Below are positions 27,959 to 35,458 of a DNA stretch of 64,000 nt, in pieces (position 1 is the stretch's first letter; every line of letters starts with the position of its first letter). The notes beneath the pieces were generated by a model that was not told where the DNA came from, did no database searches, and was given only the letters and a program-made list of their open reading frames with translations. This DNA is from Shewanella jiangmenensis. Its GTDB lineage: Bacteria > Pseudomonadota > Gammaproteobacteria > Enterobacterales > Shewanellaceae. The DNA lies in contig NZ_JAHEPS010000005.1 in assembly GCF_018596335.1 (NCBI RefSeq), positions 285,374-349,373 on the forward strand, read 5' to 3'. Position numbers and translations under genes: made by a program.

Positions 27959-28681
27959 CTAAACACACAGTCCATAGCAACATCTTGTTGCATACAGGGC
28001 AGCATCTGGTCAGCAGCAAAGCACTATTTACCTTGCCATTACACTTGCTCTCAATTAGCTTAACAGCCAGCCCGTTTAAGGAAGAAAAACGTGATTAATC
28101 AGTATGAAGCCTGGTTAAAACCACTGTTCATCGGGCACATATAGCATGGAAACGCGGCAATCTGGTGGCCTAAGCCCGTGCGGTAGCCTGCCCGGCAGAA
28201 TCCCATAAGAAGCAGATAGCCCCATGGCCGGTAAAGGCCTGCAGCAATACCCAACGAACAGCAGTCACATCGACAACTACTGCTTCTGGGGTGAGCATCC
28301 CACACGCTTCCTTAGCTAATCGCCTTAGCCTGAGCAACGGGTAGTCGCAACCTGTAGCCCTGTTTTATAACTAAAACATGCAGTGGGGATTCATTCAGCC
28401 GCTGCAATCTGCCCAACACTGTATACCCACACAGTATGATTTTAAAACAGCCTACTTTTAGGCTAAAAGCCGTGCTTTCTTTGCGCACTATTTCTGCCAC
28501 ATTTTTTATAACTTTCGCAAATTCATAAGCTTAAAAATGGCGCACGAAACAAAGCGAGCGCAAATCATGCGCAAGCGCACTTTCCACCCAAGATGATTTT
28601 TGATAAGTTGAAAATCAAATTTAAAAACAGCGCGTTGCGTGAAATCTTACAAAGTGGTCCGATGGGAGATTATGCGCATGC
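27959..28681. other. Gene-poor left flank of the cassette array
   Basis: About 720 bp with no full gene. A 17-codon frame (GTG at 28091, MINQYEAWLKPLFIGHI) has a good AAGGAAG box and stops at once, which looks like a broken gene start. A minus-strand frame at 28312-28500 (62 residues) is unrecognised. The right part is AT-rich, with a hairpin at about 28450-28465 and two similar motifs ATGCGCAAGCGCAC (28567) and ATGCGCATGCGCAC (28672). No integrase gene was found on either strand. Confidence 0.5.
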
Positions 28682-28701
28682 GCACGATACAAATGTTAAG
28701 T
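28682..28701 (+). other. attI-like left junction of the cassette array
   Basis: GTTAAGT at 28695-28701 fits the GTTRRRY core and is the exact complement of ACTTAAC at 29011, the R'' site of the first cassette. The flanking ACAAATGTTAAG resembles the ACAAAGTTAGG end of class 1 attI. No attC-like R'' is seen upstream, so this is probably the first insertion point. Confidence 0.5.
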
Positions 28702-28713
28702 GTCTAATCGAGT

Positions 28714-29016
28714 ATGGAAGATAGAATCGAAGAAATAGGCATTGATGAAGAAGAGAGGCTCTACGTGAAGCCCTCAAATGCAACCTTTCCTATGATTTAT
28801 CGCGAGGCAATGGAGGTTCACTGGAATAGTGAGCGTTGCTATCTTTACGGTGCTAAGCCAAGGAAGTGGGGTTACCTTGAATGGTTCCAACAAATAATCA
28901 GGGCCGCATCAGAGCAAGGCTGCAAACTCAAGGTTACGCAAAGTGTTTCTTGGGTTAATGTTCCGGGTGAATTGCAAAAACAAATAATAGGGGCGCATTG
29001 TGCCAACAACACTTAA
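28714..29016 (+). CDS. Integron-cassette protein 1, unknown function
   Basis: 100 residues, not recognised. It begins MEDRIEEIGIDEEERLYVKP. It is an acidic cytoplasmic protein with several aromatic residues (EVHWNSERCYLYGAKPRKWGYLEWFQQII) and one Cys-Lys-rich segment; no signal or membrane segment. The gene fills its cassette exactly: the start is 12 bp after the core site and the TAA stop lies inside the R'' site of its attC, the usual compact cassette design. There is no strong ribosome site, which is common for the first cassette. Base composition is more AT-rich than the flanking chromosome, in keeping with transfer. Confidence 0.7.
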   Translation: MEDRIEEIGIDEEERLYVKPSNATFPMIYREAMEVHWNSERCYLYGAKPRKWGYLEWFQQIIRAASEQGCKLKVTQSVSWVNVPGELQKQIIGAHCANNT

Positions 29017-29103
29017 CAAGTTGCTGTTGTCGCCGCTGCGCGGCTGGGACAGCCTACACGCCGCTTCGCTCTGCTCCGGCTGCCCCAAAGCAAGGCGTTA
29101 GCT
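29011..29103 (+). repeat. attC recombination site 1
   Basis: 93 bp. R'' ACTTAAC (29011) complements the core at 28695, and R' is GTTAGCT (29097). Between them, GGGACAGCC pairs with GGCTGCCCC around a GC-rich centre. Confidence 0.75.
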
Positions 29104-29119
29104 GCCTCAAGGAGATCGT

Positions 29120-29701
29120 GTGTCATTCGATTATGCAAAAGCATTTGAAGCCATAGCAACACATAAAGACGTTTCTGATGTCTCGGCATTTATGACGGAG
29201 ATTCTTGACGCATGCAAGGCGATCGAGCCAAGTGAAGGTTGGGATAAGTTTGCTGGACTTGATTATCAAAACGAATCAGAAAGCCTTTCAAATCACGTAG
29301 TTTCTGTTTTACAGAAAGAGCCTGCAAAATTTGACGAAAAAGGGTTTTGGTTCGGTATCAACAACCCTGTCCTCGAAAGCGGGGAAACGATAGCGGGCCT
29401 CTATTTTAGTGTGTCATCTTCATTTGATCCTGAAAATGAGGATGCTGATTGGGCTTGCAATGCTGAGCATTACCCAGAAGCAGGTTATTTCAATTCTGGT
29501 ATTATGGCTAATCTATACCGATTGGCTTACTCGGAATCAGGGCTTGGAAATAAGGCGGAGTACACGCTCTGCTTGGCCTATGCACTTAGGGTCGCAGAGA
29601 AAGCAATGAAGCAATACATCAAGTCATTCCCTGACAAACAAGTTGGTTATGCTGTTGGTTTTGATTCCGGCGATTTCATTAACATGGGCTGGGCTAGCTA
29701 A
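29120..29701 (+). CDS. Integron-cassette protein 2, unknown function
   Basis: 193 residues, not recognised. It begins MSFDYAKAFEAIATHKDVSDV, is acidic, cytoplasmic and apparently a single globular domain: ETIAGLYFSVSSSFDPENEDADWAC, then a helix-rich end (EYTLCLAYALRVAEKAMKQYI) and VGYAVGFDSGDFINMGWAS. The GTG start at 29120 follows AAGGAG by three bases; no ATG alternative fits. The cassette runs from core GTTAGCT (29097) to attC 2, whose R'' is AGCTAAC, an exact complement. That match confirms the cassette boundary. Codon use is AT-leaning, unlike the neighbouring chromosome. Confidence 0.75.
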   Translation: MSFDYAKAFEAIATHKDVSDVSAFMTEILDACKAIEPSEGWDKFAGLDYQNESESLSNHVVSVLQKEPAKFDEKGFWFGINNPVLESGETIAGLYFSVSSSFDPENEDADWACNAEHYPEAGYFNSGIMANLYRLAYSESGLGNKAEYTLCLAYALRVAEKAMKQYIKSFPDKQVGYAVGFDSGDFINMGWAS

Positions 29702-29708
29702 TGTCAGC

Positions 29709-29810
29709 AGCTAACAAGTGGCAGCAATCGGACTCGGCAAAAGCTGTCACAAAATTTGCTGGCGCAAATTTAGCGCCAGTTTTACCTCGCCGTTGTGCCA
29801 GGCGTTAACT
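29709..29810 (+). repeat. attC recombination site 2
   Basis: 102 bp. R'' AGCTAAC (29709) matches the 5' core of its own cassette (GTTAGCT, 29097); R' is GTTAACT (29804). The centre has a perfect hairpin CTGGCGC...GCGCCAG followed by TTTT, which could also terminate transcription. Confidence 0.75.
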
Positions 29811-29952
29811 CTCTCAATGGAATCCGAGTATGAGTCATGATTTAGGTTTCTTTTCTCTCAAGCGAAAACACCGGACAGCCAGACCTTTTTGAGGTTTCGC
29901 CGACCCTCGACTAGGCTTTGAAGAACCTCCTTTGAACCTGTTGAGGGTCGCC

Positions 29953-30942
29953 ATGACTACCGCTCGACGCCAGTTGATTGATCCCGAGAGTACGCCCTTC
30001 TACCACGTGATTAATCGTTGTGTCAGACGGGCATTTTTGTGTGGCGAGGATGCGCTATCAGGCCGTAGCTATGAGCATCGCCGTGGCTGGATAGTTGATA
30101 AAATCAGGCAGTTGTCGTCAATATTCTGTATTGATGTCTGCGCCTATGCGGTGATGTCGAATCACTATCATTTGGTGCTGAAAATTGATGTCTCAGCTCA
30201 AAAGGCGCTGTCGCCATTTGACGTGATTGAACGCTGGACACAGCTCTTTTGCGGCAATCCCGTCGCGGCAAAATTCCTCAAGGGCGAAAACCTGTCAGAG
30301 GGCGAGCGCATTCTGTTGGATAGGCTAATTAGCGACTGGCAGGAGCGACTTGGCAGTATCAGTTGGTTTATGCGCTGTTTAAACGAAGAAATTGCCCGCA
30401 AAGCCAATCGGGAAGATGGCTGTAAGGGCGTATTTTGGGAAGGGCGATTTAAATCGCAGGCGCTACTCGATGAACAGGCGCTGCTCGCCTGCATGATGTA
30501 CGTAGACTTAAACCCCATTCGGGCTGGCATTGCTGACTCGCTGCAAGCATCTGATTACACATCTATTCAGGAACGAATTGCAGACCTTGCAGAGCCTGCG
30601 CCACTAACCGCCTCGTTAAAGCCGTTACTGCAATTCGATGGCGCTGCCATTAACGCCGAGCAATCCGGCATCCCCTTTCACTTTGCTGATTATCTGGAAC
30701 TTATTGACTGGACTGGCCGAGCAGTGCGTGACGACAAACGCGGCTTTATTGCCTCTACCAGACCAAAGCTTTTGCACGAACTTGGCATCGGTGATGATGC
30801 CTGGATAACCTCAGCGAAAGAATTTCGTCGCCAATACAGTGGCATCAGCGGCCGATGGGATGCGATGTGCGCCATGAAAGCCAAGTGCGGTGGCAAGTGG
30901 TGCCGAGGTAAGCGACAAAGCGAAGCGATACATCCCCATTAA
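29953..30942 (+). CDS. Long REP-type tyrosine transposase (Y1_Tnp domain)
   Basis: HUH-superfamily single-strand transposase. Motifs: ESTPFYHVINRCVRRAFLC, the HUH pair at His71 and His73 (NHYHLVL), and MMYVDLNPIRAG with the catalytic Tyr183. It is 329 residues, about twice the size of E. coli RayT, with a C-terminal extension of about 130 residues. Upstream, GACCCTCGAC (about 29910) and GTTGAGGGTC (29940) form an inverted repeat that may be a REP-like hairpin recognised by the enzyme. The start ATG at 29953 overlaps that repeat. It lies within the cassette array, just after core GTTAACT, but no matching attC follows, so it may have inserted there on its own. Confidence 0.85.
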   Translation: MTTARRQLIDPESTPFYHVINRCVRRAFLCGEDALSGRSYEHRRGWIVDKIRQLSSIFCIDVCAYAVMSNHYHLVLKIDVSAQKALSPFDVIERWTQLFCGNPVAAKFLKGENLSEGERILLDRLISDWQERLGSISWFMRCLNEEIARKANREDGCKGVFWEGRFKSQALLDEQALLACMMYVDLNPIRAGIADSLQASDYTSIQERIADLAEPAPLTASLKPLLQFDGAAINAEQSGIPFHFADYLELIDWTGRAVRDDKRGFIASTRPKLLHELGIGDDAWITSAKEFRRQYSGISGRWDAMCAMKAKCGGKWCRGKRQSEAIHPH

Positions 30943-31103
30943 CGTCAATCTCGCATTCAGGGGTTAACTTAAACAGGCCTAAGCCTGATGCCGGCAAGTC
31001 TGTAAATCACACTTTTGCTGTGGTTTTCAATGTTCCCGAGCAAAGATGCTGAAGGACCACGACGGTAGTCAGTGTCACAATCGGGGCACGCTTCATGCGT
31101 TTC

Positions 31104-31261
31104 GGTCTAACGAGTTTTTAGGCTGTCCCATATCCCTCGCTTTTTGCAGCATTTTCATGGCAAGCTTTAATGACGGTTTGACGCTTTCTCCGGAAGCATT
31201 GCTTGCCCTTGGGGCGCGCGGAATAAAGCTAAATCTGGATATATACGATGCCTCAAAATAA
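31104..31261 (+). pseudogene. Probable remnant of a cassette gene
   Basis: The open frame ends FMASFNDGLTLSPEALLALGARGIKLNLDIYDASK (split here into motifs: MASFNDGL, SPEALLALGARG, LNLDIYDASK) with TAA at 31259, 12 bp before attC 3. There is no ribosome site before ATG 31158, which would leave only 34 residues. A GTCTAAC motif at 31104-31110 resembles an R'' site. I read this as the 3' end of a cassette whose front was lost next to the transposase. Confidence 0.4.
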
Positions 31262-31273
31262 GTCCGTGCACTT

Positions 31274-31350
31274 CCCTAACAAATGGTTCAAGTCGCTCGC
31301 TTCGCTCACTCGGGACCGGCTAAAGCCGGCCCCTTAACCAAACGTTATGT
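31274..31350 (+). repeat. attC recombination site 3
   Basis: 77 bp, the best attC here. R'' is CCCTAAC, L'' GGTTCAAG pairs with CTTAACC, the central GGGACCGGC/GCCGGCCCC hairpin is strong, and the end is AAACGTTATGT. It resembles attC sites of Shewanella and other marine integrons. Confidence 0.8.
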
Positions 31351-31404
31351 ATCAATTGGAAATTTGCACTACCTTGTTTGATTTCAAAAAGAAAGGAGAC
31401 ATAA

Positions 31405-31596
31405 ATGCAAAAAGTAGTTCTCTTCAAAAAATTGTCATTCTGGAGCAGTCAGCCAAATATTAATGAGTTAAATTCGAAGATCGTATCATTGAATAATGAG
31501 GGATGGTCAGTTGTTTCTATTACACCTAGTTATTCAATTATAGGCTTGGTGCGTTCATATACTTTACTGCTAGAAAATCAAGGTAAGAACACCTAA
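31405..31596 (+). CDS. Integron-cassette protein, 63 residues
   Basis: Small protein, unknown function. It begins MQKVVLFKKLSFWSSQPNI. The middle, NSKIVSLNNEGWSVVSITPSY, resembles the DUF4177-type pattern of small proteins (leucine/asparagine-rich helix, then a GW-x-VVS strand), but the match is weak. AGGAG lies before the ATG at 31405. The cassette runs from core GTTATGT (31344) to attC 4. It has AT-rich codon use compared with the chromosome around it. Confidence 0.65.
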   Translation: MQKVVLFKKLSFWSSQPNINELNSKIVSLNNEGWSVVSITPSYSIIGLVRSYTLLLENQGKNT

Positions 31597-31641
31597 ATAG
31601 TTTAGGCAGCAATCGCGTACAAACAATACGTGCGCCAGGAC

Positions 31642-31711
31642 GCCCAACACTCAGCTTACTTTGTGTTGTCGCTTCGCTCAGCGTCAACATAAAGCAAACT
31701 ACGCGTTAGGC
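31642..31711 (+). repeat. attC recombination site 4
   Basis: 70 bp. R'' GCCCAAC (31642), R' GTTAGGC (31705, a perfect consensus core). TTTGTGTTG pairs with CAACATAAA around TCGC...GCG. Confidence 0.78.
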
Positions 31712-31747
31712 GCCGCTGCTAAAGGCGTCATATACCTGAGAATATAC

Positions 31748-32080
31748 ATGGCCAGTATTAAAAAACGTAGATTACGAAAGAAACTGTATTTAGAGGAATT
31801 TGCTGTTTATGGCTTCGAGTTTTCGTGCGATTTAAATCTAAATACAGAGTGTGAACTAGACTCGTTTTTCGATCAATTACTGGATTTGGTCGAAAATCGC
31901 GAGCTTTGCATGGGTGGCTGGGGTACTACAAAGACCTTCGAAGCTTTCATCTGTTCAAATAGTCGCTACAGTTCAGCAACTAATGATGACAGAGAAGCCA
32001 TTAAAGATTTTCTTCACTCAAAAAACTTTATTTCAAATGTTGTTGTTGGCCAGTTGGTTGATGCAAACTATGGCATATAA
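31748..32080 (+). CDS. YggL-family (DUF469) protein in a cassette
   Basis: Resembles E. coli YggL, a protein bound to the 50S ribosomal subunit. The N-terminal KKRRLRKKLYLEEFAVYGFEF matches YggL SRRLRKKMHIDEFQELGF, and the length (110 residues) is the same. Conservation falls in the C-terminal half (LVDANYGI where YggL has LFDVWWD). The ATG at 31748 has no clear ribosome site. It lies downstream of attC 4 and has the AT-rich composition of a cassette. A housekeeping-type ribosome-associated domain is unexpected here. Confidence 0.75.
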   Translation: MASIKKRRLRKKLYLEEFAVYGFEFSCDLNLNTECELDSFFDQLLDLVENRELCMGGWGTTKTFEAFICSNSRYSSATNDDREAIKDFLHSKNFISNVVVGQLVDANYGI

Positions 32081-32215
32081 AAAGTTGCTCAGCCGGATTA
32101 GAATCAAAAACCTATACATCGAGTTAAGCCCATCCTTTTTAAAGTGTTAACAAACGCATTTATTAAAGCCCCCCTCCTGACTGAAAGATAGCATTCTCAA
32201 ATTTAAGGACGAATT

Positions 32216-33349
32216 GTGAATAAAATAGTTTATGGATTACTGCTGCTCATCATTGGAGGCCTGTGTAAAACCTGGGCAGCGCCGAGCGTTCCTGCATTTC
32301 AAGAGCGGGTGATAGAGAGTGCTGTGCTTGGCGAAAAGCGTAACATATTGATTTACCTTCCGGCAGGCTACCAAGATAGTCAGGAACGTTATCCGGTGTT
32401 GTACCTGACCGATGGCGACATTCAGGGGCCTCATACGGCCGGAACAGTCGACTATTTAGCCAAATTTGAGCAAATGCCGCCGATGATCGTGGTCGGTATT
32501 ACTAATCCGCGTGAAACACGGGAAAGAGACCTGACGTTAACGCCGACAGGCAAGCAAAACCCCAATCAACCGGAAAATGCAGACCGATTTTTAGGTTTTT
32601 TGGAAAAGGAGGCAATTCCTTTTGTAAAACAACAATACCGGACTCTGGACTATCAGGTGCTGTCCGGTACCTCCCACGGTGGACAGTTTGCAATCAATGC
32701 ATTGGTGAAACGACCTGGCTTGTTTCAGGGGGTGATCGCCATCAGCCCGTCTTTATATTGGAACGACGAACAATTGTTCGGACTAGCTGAGCCGGCGTTA
32801 AAAGAGCAGCGCCTGCAAGGCCGCCTGTTCGTCTCGATTGCCAATGAAGAACCAACCATGACCGCGCCTTATCAGCGATTTGTCGATTTACTTACGCGAA
32901 CTCCATCGCCAAAATTGGTCGTTTCTAGCCAGACGTTTGGCAGCGAAACTCACAATACCACGGTATTGCAAGGCCAATATGCTGGGCTCAAACATATATT
33001 CGCAGATTGGCCTATCCCTGAAGGCGAGCCTAAAACGTTGGCAGATTTACAGCAAAAATTTGCCAGTCGCTCGACACTGCTAAACACCGATATCATGATC
33101 CCGGAAGATAAAGCCAATGGTTATGCGGGGTGGCTGCAATACTTAAATCGGCAAGATGATGCGCTGGCACTGCTCAAGTGGAATCGGACAAATTATCCGC
33201 ACTCTTTAACTGCGCACACAGCCTTAATTAAGGCCTACTTACATTTCAACTTGCCGGATAATGCCAAAGCGGCCCTCAAAGAGGCATTAAACACATTAAG
33301 TGAGCTAACACCTGATGAAAAAGCACAGCTTGAGGCGTTGTTTATTTAA
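32216..33349 (+). CDS. Secreted alpha/beta-hydrolase esterase (IroE/Fes-like)
   Basis: Periplasmic or secreted esterase. The signal peptide covers about residues 1-21. The domain matches the esterase D/Fes family: NILIYLPAGYQDSQERYPVLYLTDGD, nucleophile Ser in LSGTSHGGQFA and a late catalytic His in GSETHNTT. The last 90 residues are helical with a TPR-like look (DDALALLKWNRTNYP...LPDNAKAALKEAL). It is 377 residues. The GTG start at 32216 follows AAGGA by six bases. It lies right after the last cassette-like gene and shares a lower GC content, so it may have arrived with the array; its substrate is unknown. Confidence 0.8.
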   Translation: MNKIVYGLLLLIIGGLCKTWAAPSVPAFQERVIESAVLGEKRNILIYLPAGYQDSQERYPVLYLTDGDIQGPHTAGTVDYLAKFEQMPPMIVVGITNPRETRERDLTLTPTGKQNPNQPENADRFLGFLEKEAIPFVKQQYRTLDYQVLSGTSHGGQFAINALVKRPGLFQGVIAISPSLYWNDEQLFGLAEPALKEQRLQGRLFVSIANEEPTMTAPYQRFVDLLTRTPSPKLVVSSQTFGSETHNTTVLQGQYAGLKHIFADWPIPEGEPKTLADLQQKFASRSTLLNTDIMIPEDKANGYAGWLQYLNRQDDALALLKWNRTNYPHSLTAHTALIKAYLHFNLPDNAKAALKEALNTLSELTPDEKAQLEALFI

Positions 33350-33477
33350 GTGAAAACAGCAAAAAAGACGGCTATGCATACCAGCGTACTTTATTACTTT
33401 GCTCTGTCCACCTGCTCTTTCCAAATCCATGCTCAACTGGTGTAGGATCTCAGTTTTGCAAAAGCTTGGGAGGCTAT

Positions 33478-33897
33478 ATGTCAAAGCCCGTTCGCCAGCA
33501 CATAGGTAGTGTCGCACTGGTCGTTGCAGACTATGATGAAGCGATTGAGTTTTATACAAAAAAGCTGCTGTTCAACTTGGTTGAGGATACCGATTTGGGC
33601 GGCGGAAAACGCTGGGTACTGGTTTCACCGCCAAACTCAAACGGGACTAATCTCTTGCTGGCAAAGGCAAGCGGCGAAACACAGGCGCGATATGTGGGCG
33701 ATCAGACCGGTGGCCGTGTGTTCCTGTTTTTGCATACCAATGATTTCTGGCGTGATTATGAGCAGATGAAAAGCGTTGGTGTGGTATTCAATGAAGCGCC
33801 GCGGGCCGAGGAATATGGCACTGTCGTGGTGTTTCAGGATCTATACGGCAATAAATGGGACTTGCTGCAACTTAAACAACCACCGCAGGATAAGTGA
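33478..33897 (+). CDS. VOC-family protein
   Basis: Glyoxalase/bleomycin-resistance fold, 139 residues, one domain with two beta-alpha-beta-beta-beta units. SVALVVADYDEAIEFYTKKLLFNLVEDTDLGGGKRWVLVSPP is the typical first half, and EYGTVVVFQDLYGNKWDLLQL the second. Metal ligands would be His8 in the first strand region and a late Glu/Gln; the activity is unknown. GGGAGG lies four bases before ATG 33478. It is followed closely by yaeR, a second VOC protein, so the two probably share a transcript. Confidence 0.85.
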   Translation: MSKPVRQHIGSVALVVADYDEAIEFYTKKLLFNLVEDTDLGGGKRWVLVSPPNSNGTNLLLAKASGETQARYVGDQTGGRVFLFLHTNDFWRDYEQMKSVGVVFNEAPRAEEYGTVVVFQDLYGNKWDLLQLKQPPQDK

Positions 33898-33938
33898 AAA
33901 ACGCCGCCCACCATACAAAGCCGAAGGAGAACCTGGCA

Positions 33939-34322
33939 ATGTTAAGCGCCATTCACCATGTGGCCATTATCTGCTCCGATTATGGCCGCTCAAAAGCCTT
34001 TTACACTGAAGTGCTTGGCCTTGAAATCATCGCCGAGCATTACCGCGAAGCGCGCGACTCCTATAAGCTTGATCTTCGTCTGCCAAACGGCAGTCAGCTG
34101 GAGCTCTTCTCCTTCCCCGCGCCGCCCGCACGGCCAACCGGTCCAGAGGCCTGCGGCCTTCGCCATCTGGCGTTTGTGGTCGAGTCGGTTGAGGAGGCCA
34201 AAAACATCCTGACCGCCAAGGGCATTGAAGTAGAGCCGGTGCGAGTGGATGAATTTACCGGCAAACCTTTTACCTTTTTCCGTGACCCGGACGGTTTACC
34301 GCTGGAGCTGTATCAAGCCTAG
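33939..34322 (+). CDS. yaeR: VOC-family protein YaeR
   Basis: Single-domain glyoxalase-like protein of 127 residues, very close to E. coli YaeR: IHHVAIICSDYGRSKAFYTEVLGL, YREARDSYKLDL, LELFSFPAPPARP, EACGLRHLAFVVE and FTFFRDPDGLPLELYQ. The metal-binding His and Glu positions (HHVAI, LRHLAF, LELY) are kept. The physiological substrate is unknown. Start ATG 33939 with AAGGAG nine bases upstream. It is the second gene of a VOC pair, ending at a bidirectional terminator. Confidence 0.92.
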   Translation: MLSAIHHVAIICSDYGRSKAFYTEVLGLEIIAEHYREARDSYKLDLRLPNGSQLELFSFPAPPARPTGPEACGLRHLAFVVESVEEAKNILTAKGIEVEPVRVDEFTGKPFTFFRDPDGLPLELYQA

Positions 34323-34453
34323 GCTGCGGCTTTCCTCAGAACTCAGAAGCACAGTAACTCAGCAACGCAGCAGCACAGCGCTCAAGCACTGAACTGCTTT
34401 CACAAAAACGCTTGTTCGCTCGACTCTTGTTAAGTGATGCCCGCCCAAAAAGT

Positions 34454-34492
34454 AAAACGCCGACCTGCTCAGGTCGGCGTTTTGCTTTTCTC
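34454..34492. terminator. Bidirectional terminator between yaeR and the M23 gene
   Basis: 13-bp perfect stem AAAACGCCGACCT / AGGTCGGCGTTTT, loop GCTC, with T-rich sequence on both strands. A short TTTTTGGCC tandem repeat (34491-34525) follows. Confidence 0.87.
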
Positions 34493-34545
34493 TTTTTGGC
34501 CTTTTTGGCTTTTTGGCCTTTTTGTACAGGCAGTGGCGGTGACGC

Positions 34546-35391
34546 TCATTGCTTGGGCGCATTGGCCTTTTGCGTGGCAAGCACCTCAGACATGGGCGGC
34601 ACCAGGGTTGCCGGGTCGAGGCGCATGTCATACCAATTGAGACGCCAATCGAGGTGTGGACCACTGGCACGGCCGGTGGCGCCCACTTCGGCTATTTTGT
34701 CGCCCTGTTTTACGCTATCACCCACCTTTAAATAAAGCTTTGATAGATGGAGGAAACTGGAGCTTACGCCATAGCCGTGATCAATAATCAGCGTGCCGCC
34801 TGAATAAAACATGTCGGGCACGGCAAGGGTCACCACCCCGTCGGCGGGCGATACCACCACAGTGCCGGTTTTACGGGCCACGTCTACGCCAAAGTGCGGG
34901 TTACCGGGCACGCCGTTATACACCCGCTGACTGCCATACACGCCGGAAATGCGGCCGGTCAAAGGCCAGATAAACGCCGAGGTAAAAGCGGTTAAATCCG
35001 AATCTGTGGCCCGCGCCGCCTTGGTCATGGCGCTGTCTTTGGCGGCGCGCTCAAGCGCCTTCGGGTCGGGCTCCATGATTTTCTTATCGATACCATTCAC
35101 CCGGGAGATTTGATATTCGCGTTTGGCGATTTTAAGCGGCTTGATTTCGCTGAAACCATCGGCATAAATCACCTTAAGCTCCTGGGTAAGCGCGCCTTCA
35201 CGCTCGATACCGAAGGCGAAGTCCCCCGCGGGGGTCACTCGCAGTGGTTTGCCGTTCAGACTGACATTGCTGCCTGCAGGCACCTTGCCACGGATAAGCG
35301 ATCCCTGCTCCATCTTGCCACTGAGTTCAATCTGCGCCACCGCGCTGGTGCTGAGAGTCAGTAACAGGGCGGCAATCCAGGGCTTTATCAT
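34546..35391 (-). CDS. M23-family (LytM-domain) periplasmic protein
   Basis: Putative peptidoglycan endopeptidase or activator. Signal peptide about residues 1-20 (ending AVA), an N-terminal beta domain (LSGKMEQGSLIRGKVPAGSNVSLNGKPL), a helix, then the M23 domain: GRISGVYGSQRVYNGVPGNPHFGVDVA with the His/Asp metal ligands in HFGVD, GTLIIDHGYGVSSSFLHLSKL, and the final HLDWRL. All four zinc positions look intact, so it is probably catalytic. It is 281 residues. ATG 35391 with AAGGA nine bases upstream. It is monocistronic. Confidence 0.88.
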   Translation of the reverse strand: MIKPWIAALLLTLSTSAVAQIELSGKMEQGSLIRGKVPAGSNVSLNGKPLRVTPAGDFAFGIEREGALTQELKVIYADGFSEIKPLKIAKREYQISRVNGIDKKIMEPDPKALERAAKDSAMTKAARATDSDLTAFTSAFIWPLTGRISGVYGSQRVYNGVPGNPHFGVDVARKTGTVVVSPADGVVTLAVPDMFYSGGTLIIDHGYGVSSSFLHLSKLYLKVGDSVKQGDKIAEVGATGRASGPHLDWRLNWYDMRLDPATLVPPMSEVLATQKANAPKQ

Positions 35392-35458
35392 CAAAAAATG
35401 TCCTTTCAGATAGCAAGTTGTCAGTGCTGGTTCGAGCGTTTATTAAGCTGCTCACTCA

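Noticed and set aside
28099..28305. 68-residue minus-strand frame left of the cassette array
   Set aside because: Cys/Arg-rich, no ribosome site and no recognisable homology; kept only as part of the gene-poor flank.
32140..32160. Fifth attC site after the YggL gene
   Set aside because: Only a TTAACAAACGC left end; the 7-base R'' does not fit RYYYAAC and there is no right half, so it is noted in a finding rather than listed as a feature.
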